DNA of 64,000 nt from contig NZ_JARUBJ010000002.1 in assembly GCF_029626145.1 (NCBI RefSeq), positions 1,828,501 through 1,892,500 on the forward strand. The letters are read 5' to 3'. How positions within the stretch are numbered: the first letter of the stretch is position 1; every line of letters begins with the position of its first letter. This document shows, one piece after another, positions 44,012 through 52,623 of this stretch. Position numbers and translations under genes: made by a program. This DNA comes from Micromonospora sp. WMMD961 (lineage in GTDB: Bacteria; Actinomycetota; Actinomycetes; Mycobacteriales; Micromonosporaceae). A model generated the notes under the pieces. It ran no database searches. It saw nothing but the letters and a program-made list of their open reading frames with translations, and was not told the DNA's origin.

Positions 44012-44896
44012 GTGAGCACCGATGGTCTGATCGTCGTCGACAAGCCCGGCGGCATGACGTCGCACGACGTGGTGGCGCGGATCCGCCGGTTGGCGAAGAC
44101 GCGGCGCGTCGGCCACGGCGGCACCCTCGACCCGATGGCCACCGGTGTGCTGGTGATCGGCGTGGGCCGGGCCACCCGCCTGCTGACCTACGTGATCGGC
44201 GCGGGCAAGAGCTACACCGGCACCATCCGGCTCGGCCAGTCCACGGTCACCGACGACGCCGAGGGCGACGTGATCGCCAGCACGCCGGCCGGTCACCTCA
44301 CCGACGACGCGATCCGGGCGGCGTTGGCCCCGCTCAGGGGCGACGTCGACCAGGTGCCGAGCGCGGTCAGCGCGATCAAGATCGACGGGCAGCGGGCGTA
44401 CAAGCGGGTTCGCGACGGGGAGAGCGTCGACCTGCCCGCCCGCCGGGTCACCATCTCCCGCTTGGAGGTGCTGGCGATCCGCCGCACCGACCCGGACCTG
44501 GTGGACGTGGACGTGGACGTGACCTGCTCCTCCGGCACGTACATCCGGGCCATCGCCCGGGACGCGGGCCTCGCGCTCGGCGTCGGTGGCCACCTGACCG
44601 CGCTGCGCCGGACCGCGGTCGGCGGGTTCACCCTGGCCGAGGCGGCGACCCTCGACGAGCTGGAGCAGCGCGCACCGGAGGTGGTGAACCTGCCGCTGGA
44701 CGCGGCGGCCGACCGATTCTTCCCGCGCCGGGAGGCCACGCCCGAGGAGGCTCGGGTGCTCGCCCACGGCGGGCCGTTGGACCCGGCCGGCCTCACCGGG
44801 CCGTACGCCGTCTTCGGGCCCGCCGGCGGTCTGATCGCTATCGTCAGCGAGCGGGACGGGCGGGCCCGCGCGGAGATCGTGCTCGCCCCGGCCTGA
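44012..44896 (+). CDS. truB: tRNA pseudouridine(55) synthase
   Basis: A 294-residue TruB that makes pseudouridine 55 in tRNA. The catalytic Asp is in VGHGGTLDPMATGVLV; other conserved parts are GLIVVDKPGGMTSHDVVARI, KSYTGTIRLGQST, SAVSAIKIDGQRAYKR and CSSGTYIRAIARD. The C-terminal domain is of the actinobacterial type. The GTG at 44012 gives the family N-terminus. It is followed 25 bp later by ribF. Confidence 0.95.
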   Translation: MSTDGLIVVDKPGGMTSHDVVARIRRLAKTRRVGHGGTLDPMATGVLVIGVGRATRLLTYVIGAGKSYTGTIRLGQSTVTDDAEGDVIASTPAGHLTDDAIRAALAPLRGDVDQVPSAVSAIKIDGQRAYKRVRDGESVDLPARRVTISRLEVLAIRRTDPDLVDVDVDVTCSSGTYIRAIARDAGLALGVGGHLTALRRTAVGGFTLAEAATLDELEQRAPEVVNLPLDAAADRFFPRREATPEEARVLAHGGPLDPAGLTGPYAVFGPAGGLIAIVSERDGRARAEIVLAPA

Positions 44897-44921
44897 GGCC
44901 GGGCGACAGGGGAGGAGCGGC

Positions 44922-45851
44922 ATGCAGCGGTGGCGGGGGTACGACGCGGCGCCCGGTGGGTGGGGACGCTCGGTCGTCACCATCGGCGTCTTCGACGGCG
45001 TGCACAAGGGGCACCAGGCGACGATCGGGCACACCGTGGCCCGGGCCCGCGCGTTGGGCGTGCAGTCGGTGGTGGTCACCTTCGACCCGCATCCGGCCGA
45101 GGTGGTCCGTCCCGGCTCGCATCCGGCGGTCCTCACCGAACCGGCCCGCAAGGCCGAGTTGATCGAGGCGCTCGGCGTGGACGTGCTCTGCGTGGTGCCG
45201 TTCACCCCGGAGTTCTCCCGGCTGCCGGCCGAGCAGTTCGTGCACGACGTCCTGGTCGAGCACCTGCACGCGGCGTTGGTGGTGGTCGGCGACAACTTCC
45301 GCTTCGGGCACCGGGCGGCCGGCGACGTGGCGCTGTTGGAGCAGCTCGGGCGCACCTTCGGCTTCGGCGTCGAGGGCGGCCCGCTGGTCGCCGAAGACGG
45401 CACCGTCTTCTCCTCCACCTACATCCGCTCCTGCGTCGACGCGGGTGACGTGGGCGCGGCCGCCGGCGCGCTGGGCCGCCCCCATCGCCTGGAGGGGGTG
45501 GTGGTCCGCGGCGACCAACGGGGTCGGGAGCTGGGCTTCCCCACCGCCAACCTGCTCTGCCACCGGTACGCGGCGGTGCCCGCCGACGGGGTGTACGCGG
45601 CCCGGCTGATCCGCCGCGGGCAACGTGACCCGCTGATGGCGGCCGTGTCCGTGGGCACCAACCCGACCTTCTCCGGCCGGGAGCGGCGGGTGGAGGCGTA
45701 CGCGCTGGACTTCTCCGGCGACCTGTACGGCGAGCGGCTGGCCCTGGACTTCGTGGCGCACCTGCGCGGCCAGGTCCGGTACGACTCGATCGAGCCGTTG
45801 ATCGCCCAGATGAATCAGGACGTCGAGCGCACCCGGCATGCCCTGACCTGA
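44922..45851 (+). CDS. ribF: Bifunctional riboflavin kinase/FAD synthetase
   Basis: A 309-residue RibF converting riboflavin to FMN and FAD. The N-terminal FAD synthetase domain has VVTIGVFDGVHKGHQATIGH, VVTFDPHPAEVV and VGDNFRFGHRAAGD. The C-terminal kinase domain has RGRELGFPTANLLC, ADGVYAARL and VSVGTNPTFSGRERRVEAYA. The ATG at 44922 follows GGGGAGGAG. The truB-ribF-rpsO order is conserved. Confidence 0.95.
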   Translation: MQRWRGYDAAPGGWGRSVVTIGVFDGVHKGHQATIGHTVARARALGVQSVVVTFDPHPAEVVRPGSHPAVLTEPARKAELIEALGVDVLCVVPFTPEFSRLPAEQFVHDVLVEHLHAALVVVGDNFRFGHRAAGDVALLEQLGRTFGFGVEGGPLVAEDGTVFSSTYIRSCVDAGDVGAAAGALGRPHRLEGVVVRGDQRGRELGFPTANLLCHRYAAVPADGVYAARLIRRGQRDPLMAAVSVGTNPTFSGRERRVEAYALDFSGDLYGERLALDFVAHLRGQVRYDSIEPLIAQMNQDVERTRHALT

Positions 45852-46042
45852 TCGGCGGGGGCCCGCCGGCGGCCCTTGGCCGGGTGTTACCGGCGAGTGC
45901 TGGTAGTCTTGCCGGGACGTCGGGTGACCGGCGTGGGGCCTCGCGTGCCTGCTCGACGCCGCGGGTGCGAGGTACCGGTCCGTTCCCGGTCCATCGGGAC
46001 GACGGACAACCTACTTGATCAACCCATCGAAACAGGGAGAAC

Positions 46043-46312
46043 ATGGCGCTCGACCAGGAAGCCAAGGCCAGCATCCGCGCGGAGTACGCGACCGCCGAGG
46101 GCGACACCGGTTCGCCGGAGGTCCAGGTCGCGGTCCTCACCAAGCGGATCGCCGAGCTGACCGAGCACCTGAAGGTGCACAAGCACGACCACCACAGCCG
46201 CCGTGGGCTGCTGCTGCTGGTCGGCCGTCGCCGTCGGCTGCTCAACTACGTCCAGAAGAAGGACATCAACCGCTACCGGTCGCTCATCGAGCGGCTCGGC
46301 CTGCGCCGGTGA
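46043..46312 (+). CDS. rpsO: 30S ribosomal protein S15
   Basis: An 89-residue S15 with normal family length. Conserved parts are GDTGSPEVQVAVLTKRIAEL, HKHDHHSRRGLLLLVGRRRR and the terminal RYRSLIERLGLRR. AGGGAGA lies 7 nt before the ATG. The 190-bp leader after ribF is long enough for regulation, but I see no defined element. pnp follows, as in many bacteria. Confidence 0.96.
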   Translation: MALDQEAKASIRAEYATAEGDTGSPEVQVAVLTKRIAELTEHLKVHKHDHHSRRGLLLLVGRRRRLLNYVQKKDINRYRSLIERLGLRR

Positions 46313-46539
46313 CGTGACGGGGGAGTGGCCGACCGGCCGCTCCCCCGTACCGCGTCCCACCAGAAGAAACACGGGCCGCGCGACCACCCGAGAGGGAGCC
46401 GGTCAGCGTACCGGTCTCCGGTAGTGGCCCCCGGGAACCCCGGCATCATGCCGGTACCCCGGGCGCTTCGATCGAAGACCGGCCGGCTGAGCAGCTCCCC
46501 GATGTCGTGGGCCCACGACGCGAAGGAGCACGACAGCAC

Positions 46540-48924
46540 ATGACCGAGACCAAACTCGGCACCGAATCCCGCACCGCCGTGATCGACAACGGGTCCTTCG
46601 GCACCCGCGAGATCACCTTCTCCACCGGCCGGCTGGCCCGCCAGGCCGCCGGTTCCGTCATCGCCCAGCTGGGCGAGACGGTCGTCCTCTCCGCCACGAC
46701 CGCCGGTAAGCACCCGAAGGAGCAGTTCGACTTCTTCCCGCTGACCGTCGACGTCGAGGAGCGGATGTACGCCGCGGGCCGCATCCCCGGCTCGTTCTTC
46801 CGCCGCGAGGGCCGGCCCAGCGAGGACGCGATCCTCACCTGCCGGCTGATCGACCGGCCGCTGCGCCCGTCCTTCGTCAAGGGCCTGCGCAACGAGGTCC
46901 AGGTCGTCGAGACCGTCCTCGCGCTCGACCCGCAGCACCCGTACGACGTCGTGGCGATCAACGCCGCCTCGATGTCGACCAAGCTCTCCGGCCTTCCGTT
47001 CTCCGGCCCGATCGGGGCGACCCGCGTCGCCCACATCGACGGCCAGTGGGTCGCCTTCCCGACCCTGGAGGAGCTGGCCCGGGCCACCTTCGACATGGTC
47101 GTGGCCGGTCGCACCCTGGAGGACGGCGACGTCGCGATCATGATGGTGGAGGCCGAGGCCACGCCGAACGCCGTCGCCCTGATCTCGGCCGGCGCCACCG
47201 CCCCGACCGAGGAGATCGTCGCCAGCGGCCTGGAGGCCGCCAAGCCGGCGATCCGTGAGCTGTGCCGCGCGCAGAGCGAGCTGGCCGAGGTCGCGGCCAA
47301 GCCGGTCACCGAGTTCCCGGTCTTCCTGGACTACCAGGACGACGCGTACGACGCCGTGGCCGAGTTGGCCCGCGCCGACGTGGCCGAGGCGATCACCATC
47401 GCCGGCAAGGCCGACCGCGAGGAGGCCCTGGACCGGGTCAAGAGCCGGGTCGCCGAGGAGCTGGGCGCTCGGTTCGAGGGTCGGGAGAAGGAACTCAGCG
47501 CCGCCTTCCGCTCGCTGACCAAGTCCGAGGTGCGCAACCGCGTGCTGCGCGAGCAGGTCCGCATGGACGGCCGTGGCCCGCGCGACATCCGGACGCTGAC
47601 CGCCGAGGTCGGCGTGCTGCCCCGGGTGCACGGTTCGGCGCTGTTCGAGCGGGGCGAGACCCAGATCCTGGGTGTCACCACGCTGAACATGCTCCGCATG
47701 GAGCAGATGGTGGACACGCTGTCCCCGGAGAACCGCAAGCGCTACATGCACAACTACAACTTCCCGCCGTACTCGACCGGTGAGACCGGCCGGGTCGGCT
47801 CGCCGAAGCGGCGCGAGATCGGCCACGGTGCTCTCGCCGAGCGCGCGCTGATCCCGGTGCTGCCGTCGCGCGAGGAGTTCCCGTACGCCATCCGGCAGGT
47901 CTCCGAGGCGCTCGGCTCCAACGGCTCCACCTCGATGGGTTCGGTCTGCGCGTCGACGCTGGGCCTGCTCTCCGCGGGTGTCCCGCTGAAGGCGCCGGTC
48001 GCCGGCATCGCGATGGGTCTCATCTCCGACGAGGTGGACGGCAAGACCCAGTACGTGACGCTGACCGACATCCTCGGTGCCGAGGACGCGTTCGGTGACA
48101 TGGACTTCAAGGTCGCCGGCACGCCGGAGTTCGTCACCGCGCTCCAGCTCGACACCAAGCTCAACGGCATCCCGTCGGACGTGCTGGCCGCCGCGCTGCA
48201 GCAGGCCAACGAGGCCCGGCAGGTCATCCTCGGTGTGATGAAGGCGGCGATCGAGGCTCCGGCCGAGATGTCGGACTACGCACCGCGGGTCACCACCGTC
48301 AAGATCCCGGTCGACAAGATCGGCATGGTGATCGGCCCGAAGGGTCAGACCATCAACGCGATCCAGGACGAGACCGGCGCCGAGATCTCCATCGAGGACG
48401 ACGGCACGATCTACGTCGGTGCCACCAACGGCCCGTCGGCCCAGGCGGCCGTCGACCGGATCAACGGCATCGCCAACCCGACGCTGCCGAAGCAGGGCGA
48501 GCGGTTCCTCGGCACGGTGGTCAAGACCGCCGCGTTCGGTGCGTTCATCTCGCTGCTGCCGGGCCGCGACGGCCTGCTGCACATCTCCAAGGTGGGCGAC
48601 GGCAAGCGGGTCGAGCGCGTCGAGGACTTCCTCAACGTCGGCGACCGGGTCGAGGTCGAGATCGCGGACATCGACGCCCGTGGCAAGATCTACCTGGACA
48701 AGGTCCGGCCGGAGGGCGCCGAGGCGCCGGCCGCCGGCGAGGCCGCCGGTGGCGACCGACCCGCTGGTCGGGACCGCGGCGACCGGGCTCCGCGTGACCG
48801 CGGTGACCGCGAGCGTGGCGGCGACCGGGGCGGGCGTGGCCCGGAGCGCGGCGAGGGCGGCAACAGCGGCGGCGAGGGTGGCGAGGGCGGCGAGCGTCCG
48901 CGCCGCCGGACCCGGCACAGCTGA
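46540..48924 (+). CDS. pnp: Polyribonucleotide nucleotidyltransferase (PNPase/GpsI)
   Basis: A 794-residue PNPase, a phosphorolytic 3'-5' exonuclease. Two RNase PH domains are present (residues about 25-160 and 340-560; the second has TSMGSVCASTLGLLSAGVPL and DILGAEDAFGDMDFKVAG). A KH domain (KIGMVIGPKGQTINAIQDET) and an S1 domain (FLGTVVKTAAFGAFISLLPG) follow. The last 70 residues are Arg/Gly-rich and probably disordered, a common actinobacterial extension. The ATG at 46540 follows AAGGAG. Confidence 0.96.
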   Translation: MTETKLGTESRTAVIDNGSFGTREITFSTGRLARQAAGSVIAQLGETVVLSATTAGKHPKEQFDFFPLTVDVEERMYAAGRIPGSFFRREGRPSEDAILTCRLIDRPLRPSFVKGLRNEVQVVETVLALDPQHPYDVVAINAASMSTKLSGLPFSGPIGATRVAHIDGQWVAFPTLEELARATFDMVVAGRTLEDGDVAIMMVEAEATPNAVALISAGATAPTEEIVASGLEAAKPAIRELCRAQSELAEVAAKPVTEFPVFLDYQDDAYDAVAELARADVAEAITIAGKADREEALDRVKSRVAEELGARFEGREKELSAAFRSLTKSEVRNRVLREQVRMDGRGPRDIRTLTAEVGVLPRVHGSALFERGETQILGVTTLNMLRMEQMVDTLSPENRKRYMHNYNFPPYSTGETGRVGSPKRREIGHGALAERALIPVLPSREEFPYAIRQVSEALGSNGSTSMGSVCASTLGLLSAGVPLKAPVAGIAMGLISDEVDGKTQYVTLTDILGAEDAFGDMDFKVAGTPEFVTALQLDTKLNGIPSDVLAAALQQANEARQVILGVMKAAIEAPAEMSDYAPRVTTVKIPVDKIGMVIGPKGQTINAIQDETGAEISIEDDGTIYVGATNGPSAQAAVDRINGIANPTLPKQGERFLGTVVKTAAFGAFISLLPGRDGLLHISKVGDGKRVERVEDFLNVGDRVEVEIADIDARGKIYLDKVRPEGAEAPAAGEAAGGDRPAGRDRGDRAPRDRGDRERGGDRGGRGPERGEGGNSGGEGGEGGERPRRRTRHS

Positions 48925-48971
48925 CCTTCAGCACCTGCGTCACCCACCCCTCGTCGAACCGGGAGCACCAC

Positions 48972-50396
48972 GTGAGTCGGGCCTTCAGCGCGCCGTTTCC
49001 ACCGGATCGACGGGGGGTGGCCTCGTCCTGGCGGGCCAGCCAGTCGAGTCAGCCTGGCGACACCGGGGCGGGCCGTTCCGGCGGCGCCGCCCGCGCGGTG
49101 ACCCGGACGCTCAGCGACGACCCGCTGGGTGGCACGGTACGACGTACCGTGCTGCCCAGCGGCCTGCGCGTGCTCACCGAGGCGATCCCCGCGATGCGCA
49201 GCGTCTCGTTCGGCATCTGGGTGGCGGTCGGCTCACGCGACGAGACCGGCCCGCAGGCCGGCGCCGCGCACTTCCTCGAACACCTGCTGTTCAAGGGCAC
49301 CCACAAGCGCACCGCGCTGGAGATCTCCTCGCAGATCGAGGCGGTGGGTGGTGAGACCAACGCCTTCACCACGAAGGAATACACCTGCTACTACGCCCGG
49401 GTGCTGGACGAGGACCTGCCGCTGGCGATCGACGTGATGTGCGACCTGGTCGCCGACTCGCTGTTGGAGCCGGCCGACGTCGAGACCGAGCGTGGCGTGA
49501 TCCTCGAAGAGATCGCCATGCACGACGACGAACCCGGTGACGAGGTGCACGACCTCTTCGTCCAGGCGGTCTACGGTGACCACCCGCTGGGCCGGCTGAT
49601 CTCGGGCACCGCGGAGACCGTCACGCCGATGACCCGGCGGCAGATCCAGAACTTCTACCGGGGCCGCTACACCGCGCCGCAGATCGTCGTCGCCGCCGCC
49701 GGCAACCTCGACCACGCCACAGTGGTCAAGCTGGTCCGCCAGGCCGTGCGCGGCACCCCGCTGGACAGCGACCCGGCCACCCCGGCGCCGCACCGCGCGG
49801 CGACCCCGGCGGTACGCACCAAGCCGTCGACCACCGTCGTGGAGCCGAAGGAGACCGAGCAGGCGCACGTCATCCTCGGCTGCCCCGGCATCGACCGTCT
49901 CGACGAGCGGCGCTTCGCCCTCGGGGTGCTCAACAACGTGCTCGGTGGCGGCATGTCCAGCCGCCTGTTCCAGGAGATCCGCGAGCAGCGCGGCCTGGCG
50001 TACTCGGTCTACTCCTACGCCAGCCAGTACGCCGACACCGGCCTGTTCGCCGTCTACGCCGGCTGCGCGCCGGGCAAGGTGGACGAGGTGCTGTCCCTGA
50101 CCCGCGCCGAGTTGGCCCGGGTCGCCGCCGACGGGTTGACCGAGGCAGAGGTGGCCCGTGGCAAGGGGATGAGCAAGGGCTCGTTCGTGCTCGGCCTGGA
50201 GGACACCGGTTCCCGGATGAGCCGGCTGGCCAAGGGTGAGTTGCTCTACGGCGACCTGATGCCAGTGGACGAGTTGCTCCGTCGGGTCGACGGAGTGACC
50301 GTCGAGGACGTGAACGCTCTCGCCGCCGAGCTGCTCACCCGACCGATGTCGCTGGCCGTGGTCGGCCCCTTCGGCGAGGGCGACTTCTCGGTCTGA
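48972..50396 (+). CDS. M16-family zinc peptidase (insulinase/processing peptidase-like)
   Basis: A 474-residue M16B peptidase. The inverted zinc motif HFLEHLLFKGT is present with the distal Glu in ETERGVILEEIAMHDDEPGD. The C-terminal half carries the RQIQNFYRGRYTAPQIVVAA and LGGGMSSRLFQEIREQRGLA segments. The N-terminal 55 residues are low-complexity. It follows pnp, as in most Gram-positive genomes; the substrate is unknown. The GTG at 48972 follows GGGAG. Confidence 0.92.
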   Translation: MSRAFSAPFPPDRRGVASSWRASQSSQPGDTGAGRSGGAARAVTRTLSDDPLGGTVRRTVLPSGLRVLTEAIPAMRSVSFGIWVAVGSRDETGPQAGAAHFLEHLLFKGTHKRTALEISSQIEAVGGETNAFTTKEYTCYYARVLDEDLPLAIDVMCDLVADSLLEPADVETERGVILEEIAMHDDEPGDEVHDLFVQAVYGDHPLGRLISGTAETVTPMTRRQIQNFYRGRYTAPQIVVAAAGNLDHATVVKLVRQAVRGTPLDSDPATPAPHRAATPAVRTKPSTTVVEPKETEQAHVILGCPGIDRLDERRFALGVLNNVLGGGMSSRLFQEIREQRGLAYSVYSYASQYADTGLFAVYAGCAPGKVDEVLSLTRAELARVAADGLTEAEVARGKGMSKGSFVLGLEDTGSRMSRLAKGELLYGDLMPVDELLRRVDGVTVEDVNALAAELLTRPMSLAVVGPFGEGDFSV

Positions 50397-50493
50397 GGGC
50401 CGCCGCCCGGGACGCGGGCGGAGCCCGTTCGGCTGGGCATCCCGGCGGGTGGATCCACCTGGATCCGGCCCGGAGGGCACGTCCCGATTGGGA

Positions 50494-50499
50494 TAGGTT
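50494..50499 (+). promoter_or_regulatory. Candidate -10 (TAGGTT) for a leaderless dapB transcript
   Basis: TAGGTT ends 7 nt before the dapB GTG, and no Shine-Dalgarno sequence is present between them. This fits transcription starting at or next to the start codon. A clear -35 is not visible. Confidence 0.45.
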
Positions 50500-50506
50500 G
50501 TGCCGC

Positions 50507-51271
50507 GTGACTGACGAGCAGGAGAAGACCCGGGTCGGCGTGTTCGGTGCCCGCGGACGCATGGGCATCGAGGTCTGCAAGGCGGTCGACGCCGCCGACG
50601 ACCTCGAACTGGTGGCGTCGATCGACCAGGGCGACGACCGTTCCGCCGTCGCCGGCGCCGTCGCCGGCGCCGAGGTGGTCGTCGACTTCACCACGCCGGA
50701 CGTTGTCATGGACAACCTGAAGTGGTGCATCGACCAGGGCATCAGCGCGGTTGTCGGTACGACGGGCTTCACCGAACAGCGGCTGGAGCAGGTGCGCGGC
50801 TGGCTCGCCGACCGGCCCGAGGTGGGTGTGGTGATCGCCCCGAACTTCGGCATCGGCGCGGTGCTGATGATGCAGTTCGCCGCGCGGGCCGCCCGACACT
50901 TCGAGTCCGTCGAGATCATCGAGCAGCACCACCCGCGCAAGTTGGACGCCCCGAGTGGCACCGCCACCCACACCGCCCGGCAGATCGCCCAGGCCCGCGC
51001 CGACGCCGGTCTCGGGCCGGTGCCGGACGCCACCAAGGACGAGGTGCCGGGTGCGCGCGGCGCCGACATCGACGGGGTACGCGTCCACGCGGTGCGCGCC
51101 ACCGGTCTGGTCGCCCACCAGGAGGTGCTCTTCGGCGGCATCGGCGAGACGCTGACCATCCGGCACGACTCGTACGACCGGGTGTCGTTCATGCCGGGTG
51201 TGCTGCTGGCCGTCCGTGCGGTGCGCAACCGCCCCGGCCTCACCGTCGGCCTGGACGCCCTGCTCGACTGA
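50507..51271 (+). CDS. dapB: 4-hydroxy-tetrahydrodipicolinate reductase
   Basis: A 254-residue DapB of the diaminopimelate/lysine pathway. The NAD(P) motif is VGVFGARGRMGIEVCKAV. The catalytic region is EIIEQHHPRKLDAPSGTATH, and VVGTTGFTEQRL and VLFGGIGETLTIRHDS are conserved. The GTG at 50507 fits the family N-terminus; an in-frame GTG 9 bp upstream is possible. It works with dapA, which lies 6 kb downstream. Confidence 0.95.
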   Translation: MTDEQEKTRVGVFGARGRMGIEVCKAVDAADDLELVASIDQGDDRSAVAGAVAGAEVVVDFTTPDVVMDNLKWCIDQGISAVVGTTGFTEQRLEQVRGWLADRPEVGVVIAPNFGIGAVLMMQFAARAARHFESVEIIEQHHPRKLDAPSGTATHTARQIAQARADAGLGPVPDATKDEVPGARGADIDGVRVHAVRATGLVAHQEVLFGGIGETLTIRHDSYDRVSFMPGVLLAVRAVRNRPGLTVGLDALLD

Positions 51272-51293
51272 ACGGAGATCTGTCCGGGCCGGG

Positions 51294-51299
51294 TAGCAT
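51294..51299 (+). promoter_or_regulatory. Candidate -10 (TAGCAT) before the acetyltransferase gene
   Basis: TAGCAT ends 6 nt before the ATG at 51306, with no Shine-Dalgarno sequence, again fitting a leaderless transcript. Confidence 0.35.
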
Positions 51300-51305
51300 C
51301 CGCCG

Positions 51306-51776
51306 ATGATCGATGATGGGCACCTGGACCGGCTCGGTCGGCGGGTCACACTCCGGCCGGTCGACGACGACAACTGGCGGGCGGTCGCCGATGTCGCCCC
51401 GCGCGACGACCAGCGCCGGTTCGTGGCCGCGCTGGGCGCACGTTACCTGCTGCTGAGTACCCGTTCCGCGGTGTGGAACTCCCTGGCCGTGTACGCCGAC
51501 GAGACCGTCGTCGGGCACGTCATGTGGGGCGTGGACGACGACGGCTCGCACTGGATCGGCGGCATGCTGGTCGACGCCGCCGAGCAGAACCGCGGCGTGG
51601 GCGGGGCAACGGTGCGGACCTTGGCCGACTGGCTGTCCGCCCGGGAGGGCAACCCCCCGGTCCGTCTCTCCTACCACCCCGACAACACCCAGGCCGCCGC
51701 CCTCTACACCTCCCTGGGCTTTCACCCCACCGGCGAGGTGGACGACGAAGAGCTGATCACCGAGCTCCGCCGCTAA
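51306..51776 (+). CDS. GNAT-family N-acetyltransferase
   Basis: A 156-residue GNAT protein. It begins with VTLRPVDDDNWRAVADVAP, has the central strand VGHVMWGVDDDGSHWIGGML, the acetyl-CoA loop EQNRGVGGATVRTL, and ends NTQAAALYTSLGFHPTGEVD. The acyl acceptor is unknown. It lies 34 bp after dapB on the same strand. Confidence 0.88.
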   Translation: MIDDGHLDRLGRRVTLRPVDDDNWRAVADVAPRDDQRRFVAALGARYLLLSTRSAVWNSLAVYADETVVGHVMWGVDDDGSHWIGGMLVDAAEQNRGVGGATVRTLADWLSAREGNPPVRLSYHPDNTQAAALYTSLGFHPTGEVDDEELITELRR

Positions 51777-51799
51777 CCACCGCGTGGCCCCACCCTTCG

Positions 51800-51876
51800 C
51801 GTCGATCATGGAGTTGTGGTGCCCATCATAAGGGGCATATGCGGAGTGAAGGCCCACCACAACTCCATGATCGACG
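51800..51876. repeat. 77-bp palindromic element, copy B
   Basis: Perfect 22-bp terminal inverted repeats occupy 51800-51821 and 51855-51876, beginning CGTCGATCATGGAGTTGTGG. The outer 15 bp are identical to those of copy A (17527-17603), and both elements are exactly 77 bp. It lies between two convergent acetyltransferase genes. Confidence 0.85.
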
Positions 51877-51994
51877 GGGCGGGCGGGAGCGGGGTGCTGG
51901 CCGAGCGGGACACCGACCGGCCGCGACGGGGTGTTCCAGCGGTACTTCGTCCGCGATGCCAACGACGGCTCGGACAAGGGCTGACCCGGCCGGG

Positions 51995-52588
51995 TCACTC
52001 GCCGGGGCGGTCGTCGGCGAGTGGCTCGGTCGGCACCGCCACGTGCAGGCGCACCTGCGGCACCAGCATGTCGTCGACGTCCAGGGCGCGGGCCGCGCCG
52101 TCGAGCTCCCAGCCGGTGCTGGTGAGGAACTTCCGGGTCGCCTCGTCACCGTCGAACGCCCAGGCCACCGCCCGAGTCAGCCCGTCCTCCCGCCACAGGT
52201 CGACGGCGGCGGCGAGCAGCCGGCTGCCGTGCCCCCGCCGACCCCACCGCGGCTCGACCAGCAGGTCGGTCACGGCGGCCACGTCCGGGCCGAGCGCGTC
52301 GGCCGGCTCACCCGGGGCCAGGGCCTCGCCGTCGGCCGGGCCGGAGGCGGCGAACCCCACCAGATACGATTGCTCGGCCTGTTCGACGGCGACCAGCACC
52401 CGGTGCGCGCCGGAGGGCGGCTCCAGCACCGCTGCGCTCCATCGCCGGGCGAGGAACGCCTCGTCCAGGTTGTCGAGCACGTGCCGAGGCAGGATCCGGC
52501 GGTACGCGACCCGCCAGGTCGCGAGCTGGATGCGTGCGATCTCGCCGGCGTCCTCGGGACGCGCCGGGCGGACGTACCCGAGAGCCAT
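51995..52588 (-). CDS. GNAT-family N-acetyltransferase
   Basis: A 197-residue acetyltransferase. It starts GYVRPARPEDAGEIARIQLA and TWRVAYRRILP, typical of the GNAT group near N-acetyltransferase YkkB/RimI-like proteins. The acetyl-CoA loop is EPRWGRRGHGSRLLAAAVDL. The C-terminal 40 residues extend beyond the usual domain. The substrate is unknown. Confidence 0.87.
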   Translation of the reverse strand: MALGYVRPARPEDAGEIARIQLATWRVAYRRILPRHVLDNLDEAFLARRWSAAVLEPPSGAHRVLVAVEQAEQSYLVGFAASGPADGEALAPGEPADALGPDVAAVTDLLVEPRWGRRGHGSRLLAAAVDLWREDGLTRAVAWAFDGDEATRKFLTSTGWELDGAARALDVDDMLVPQVRLHVAVPTEPLADDRPGE

Positions 52589-52623
52589 GGGACGGAAGCC
52601 TACGCAGGGCGAGGGAGGCGACG

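Noticed and set aside
45852..46042. Regulatory leader or promoter for rpsO
   Set aside because: A TAGTCT hexamer and a GC-rich hairpin can be drawn, but neither has convincing spacing or a -35 partner.
46273..48918. Very long open frame on the minus strand opposite pnp
   Set aside because: It is an antisense shadow of a well-defined PNPase gene produced by high third-position GC; the sequence is Arg/Gly/Val-rich without any recognisable domain.
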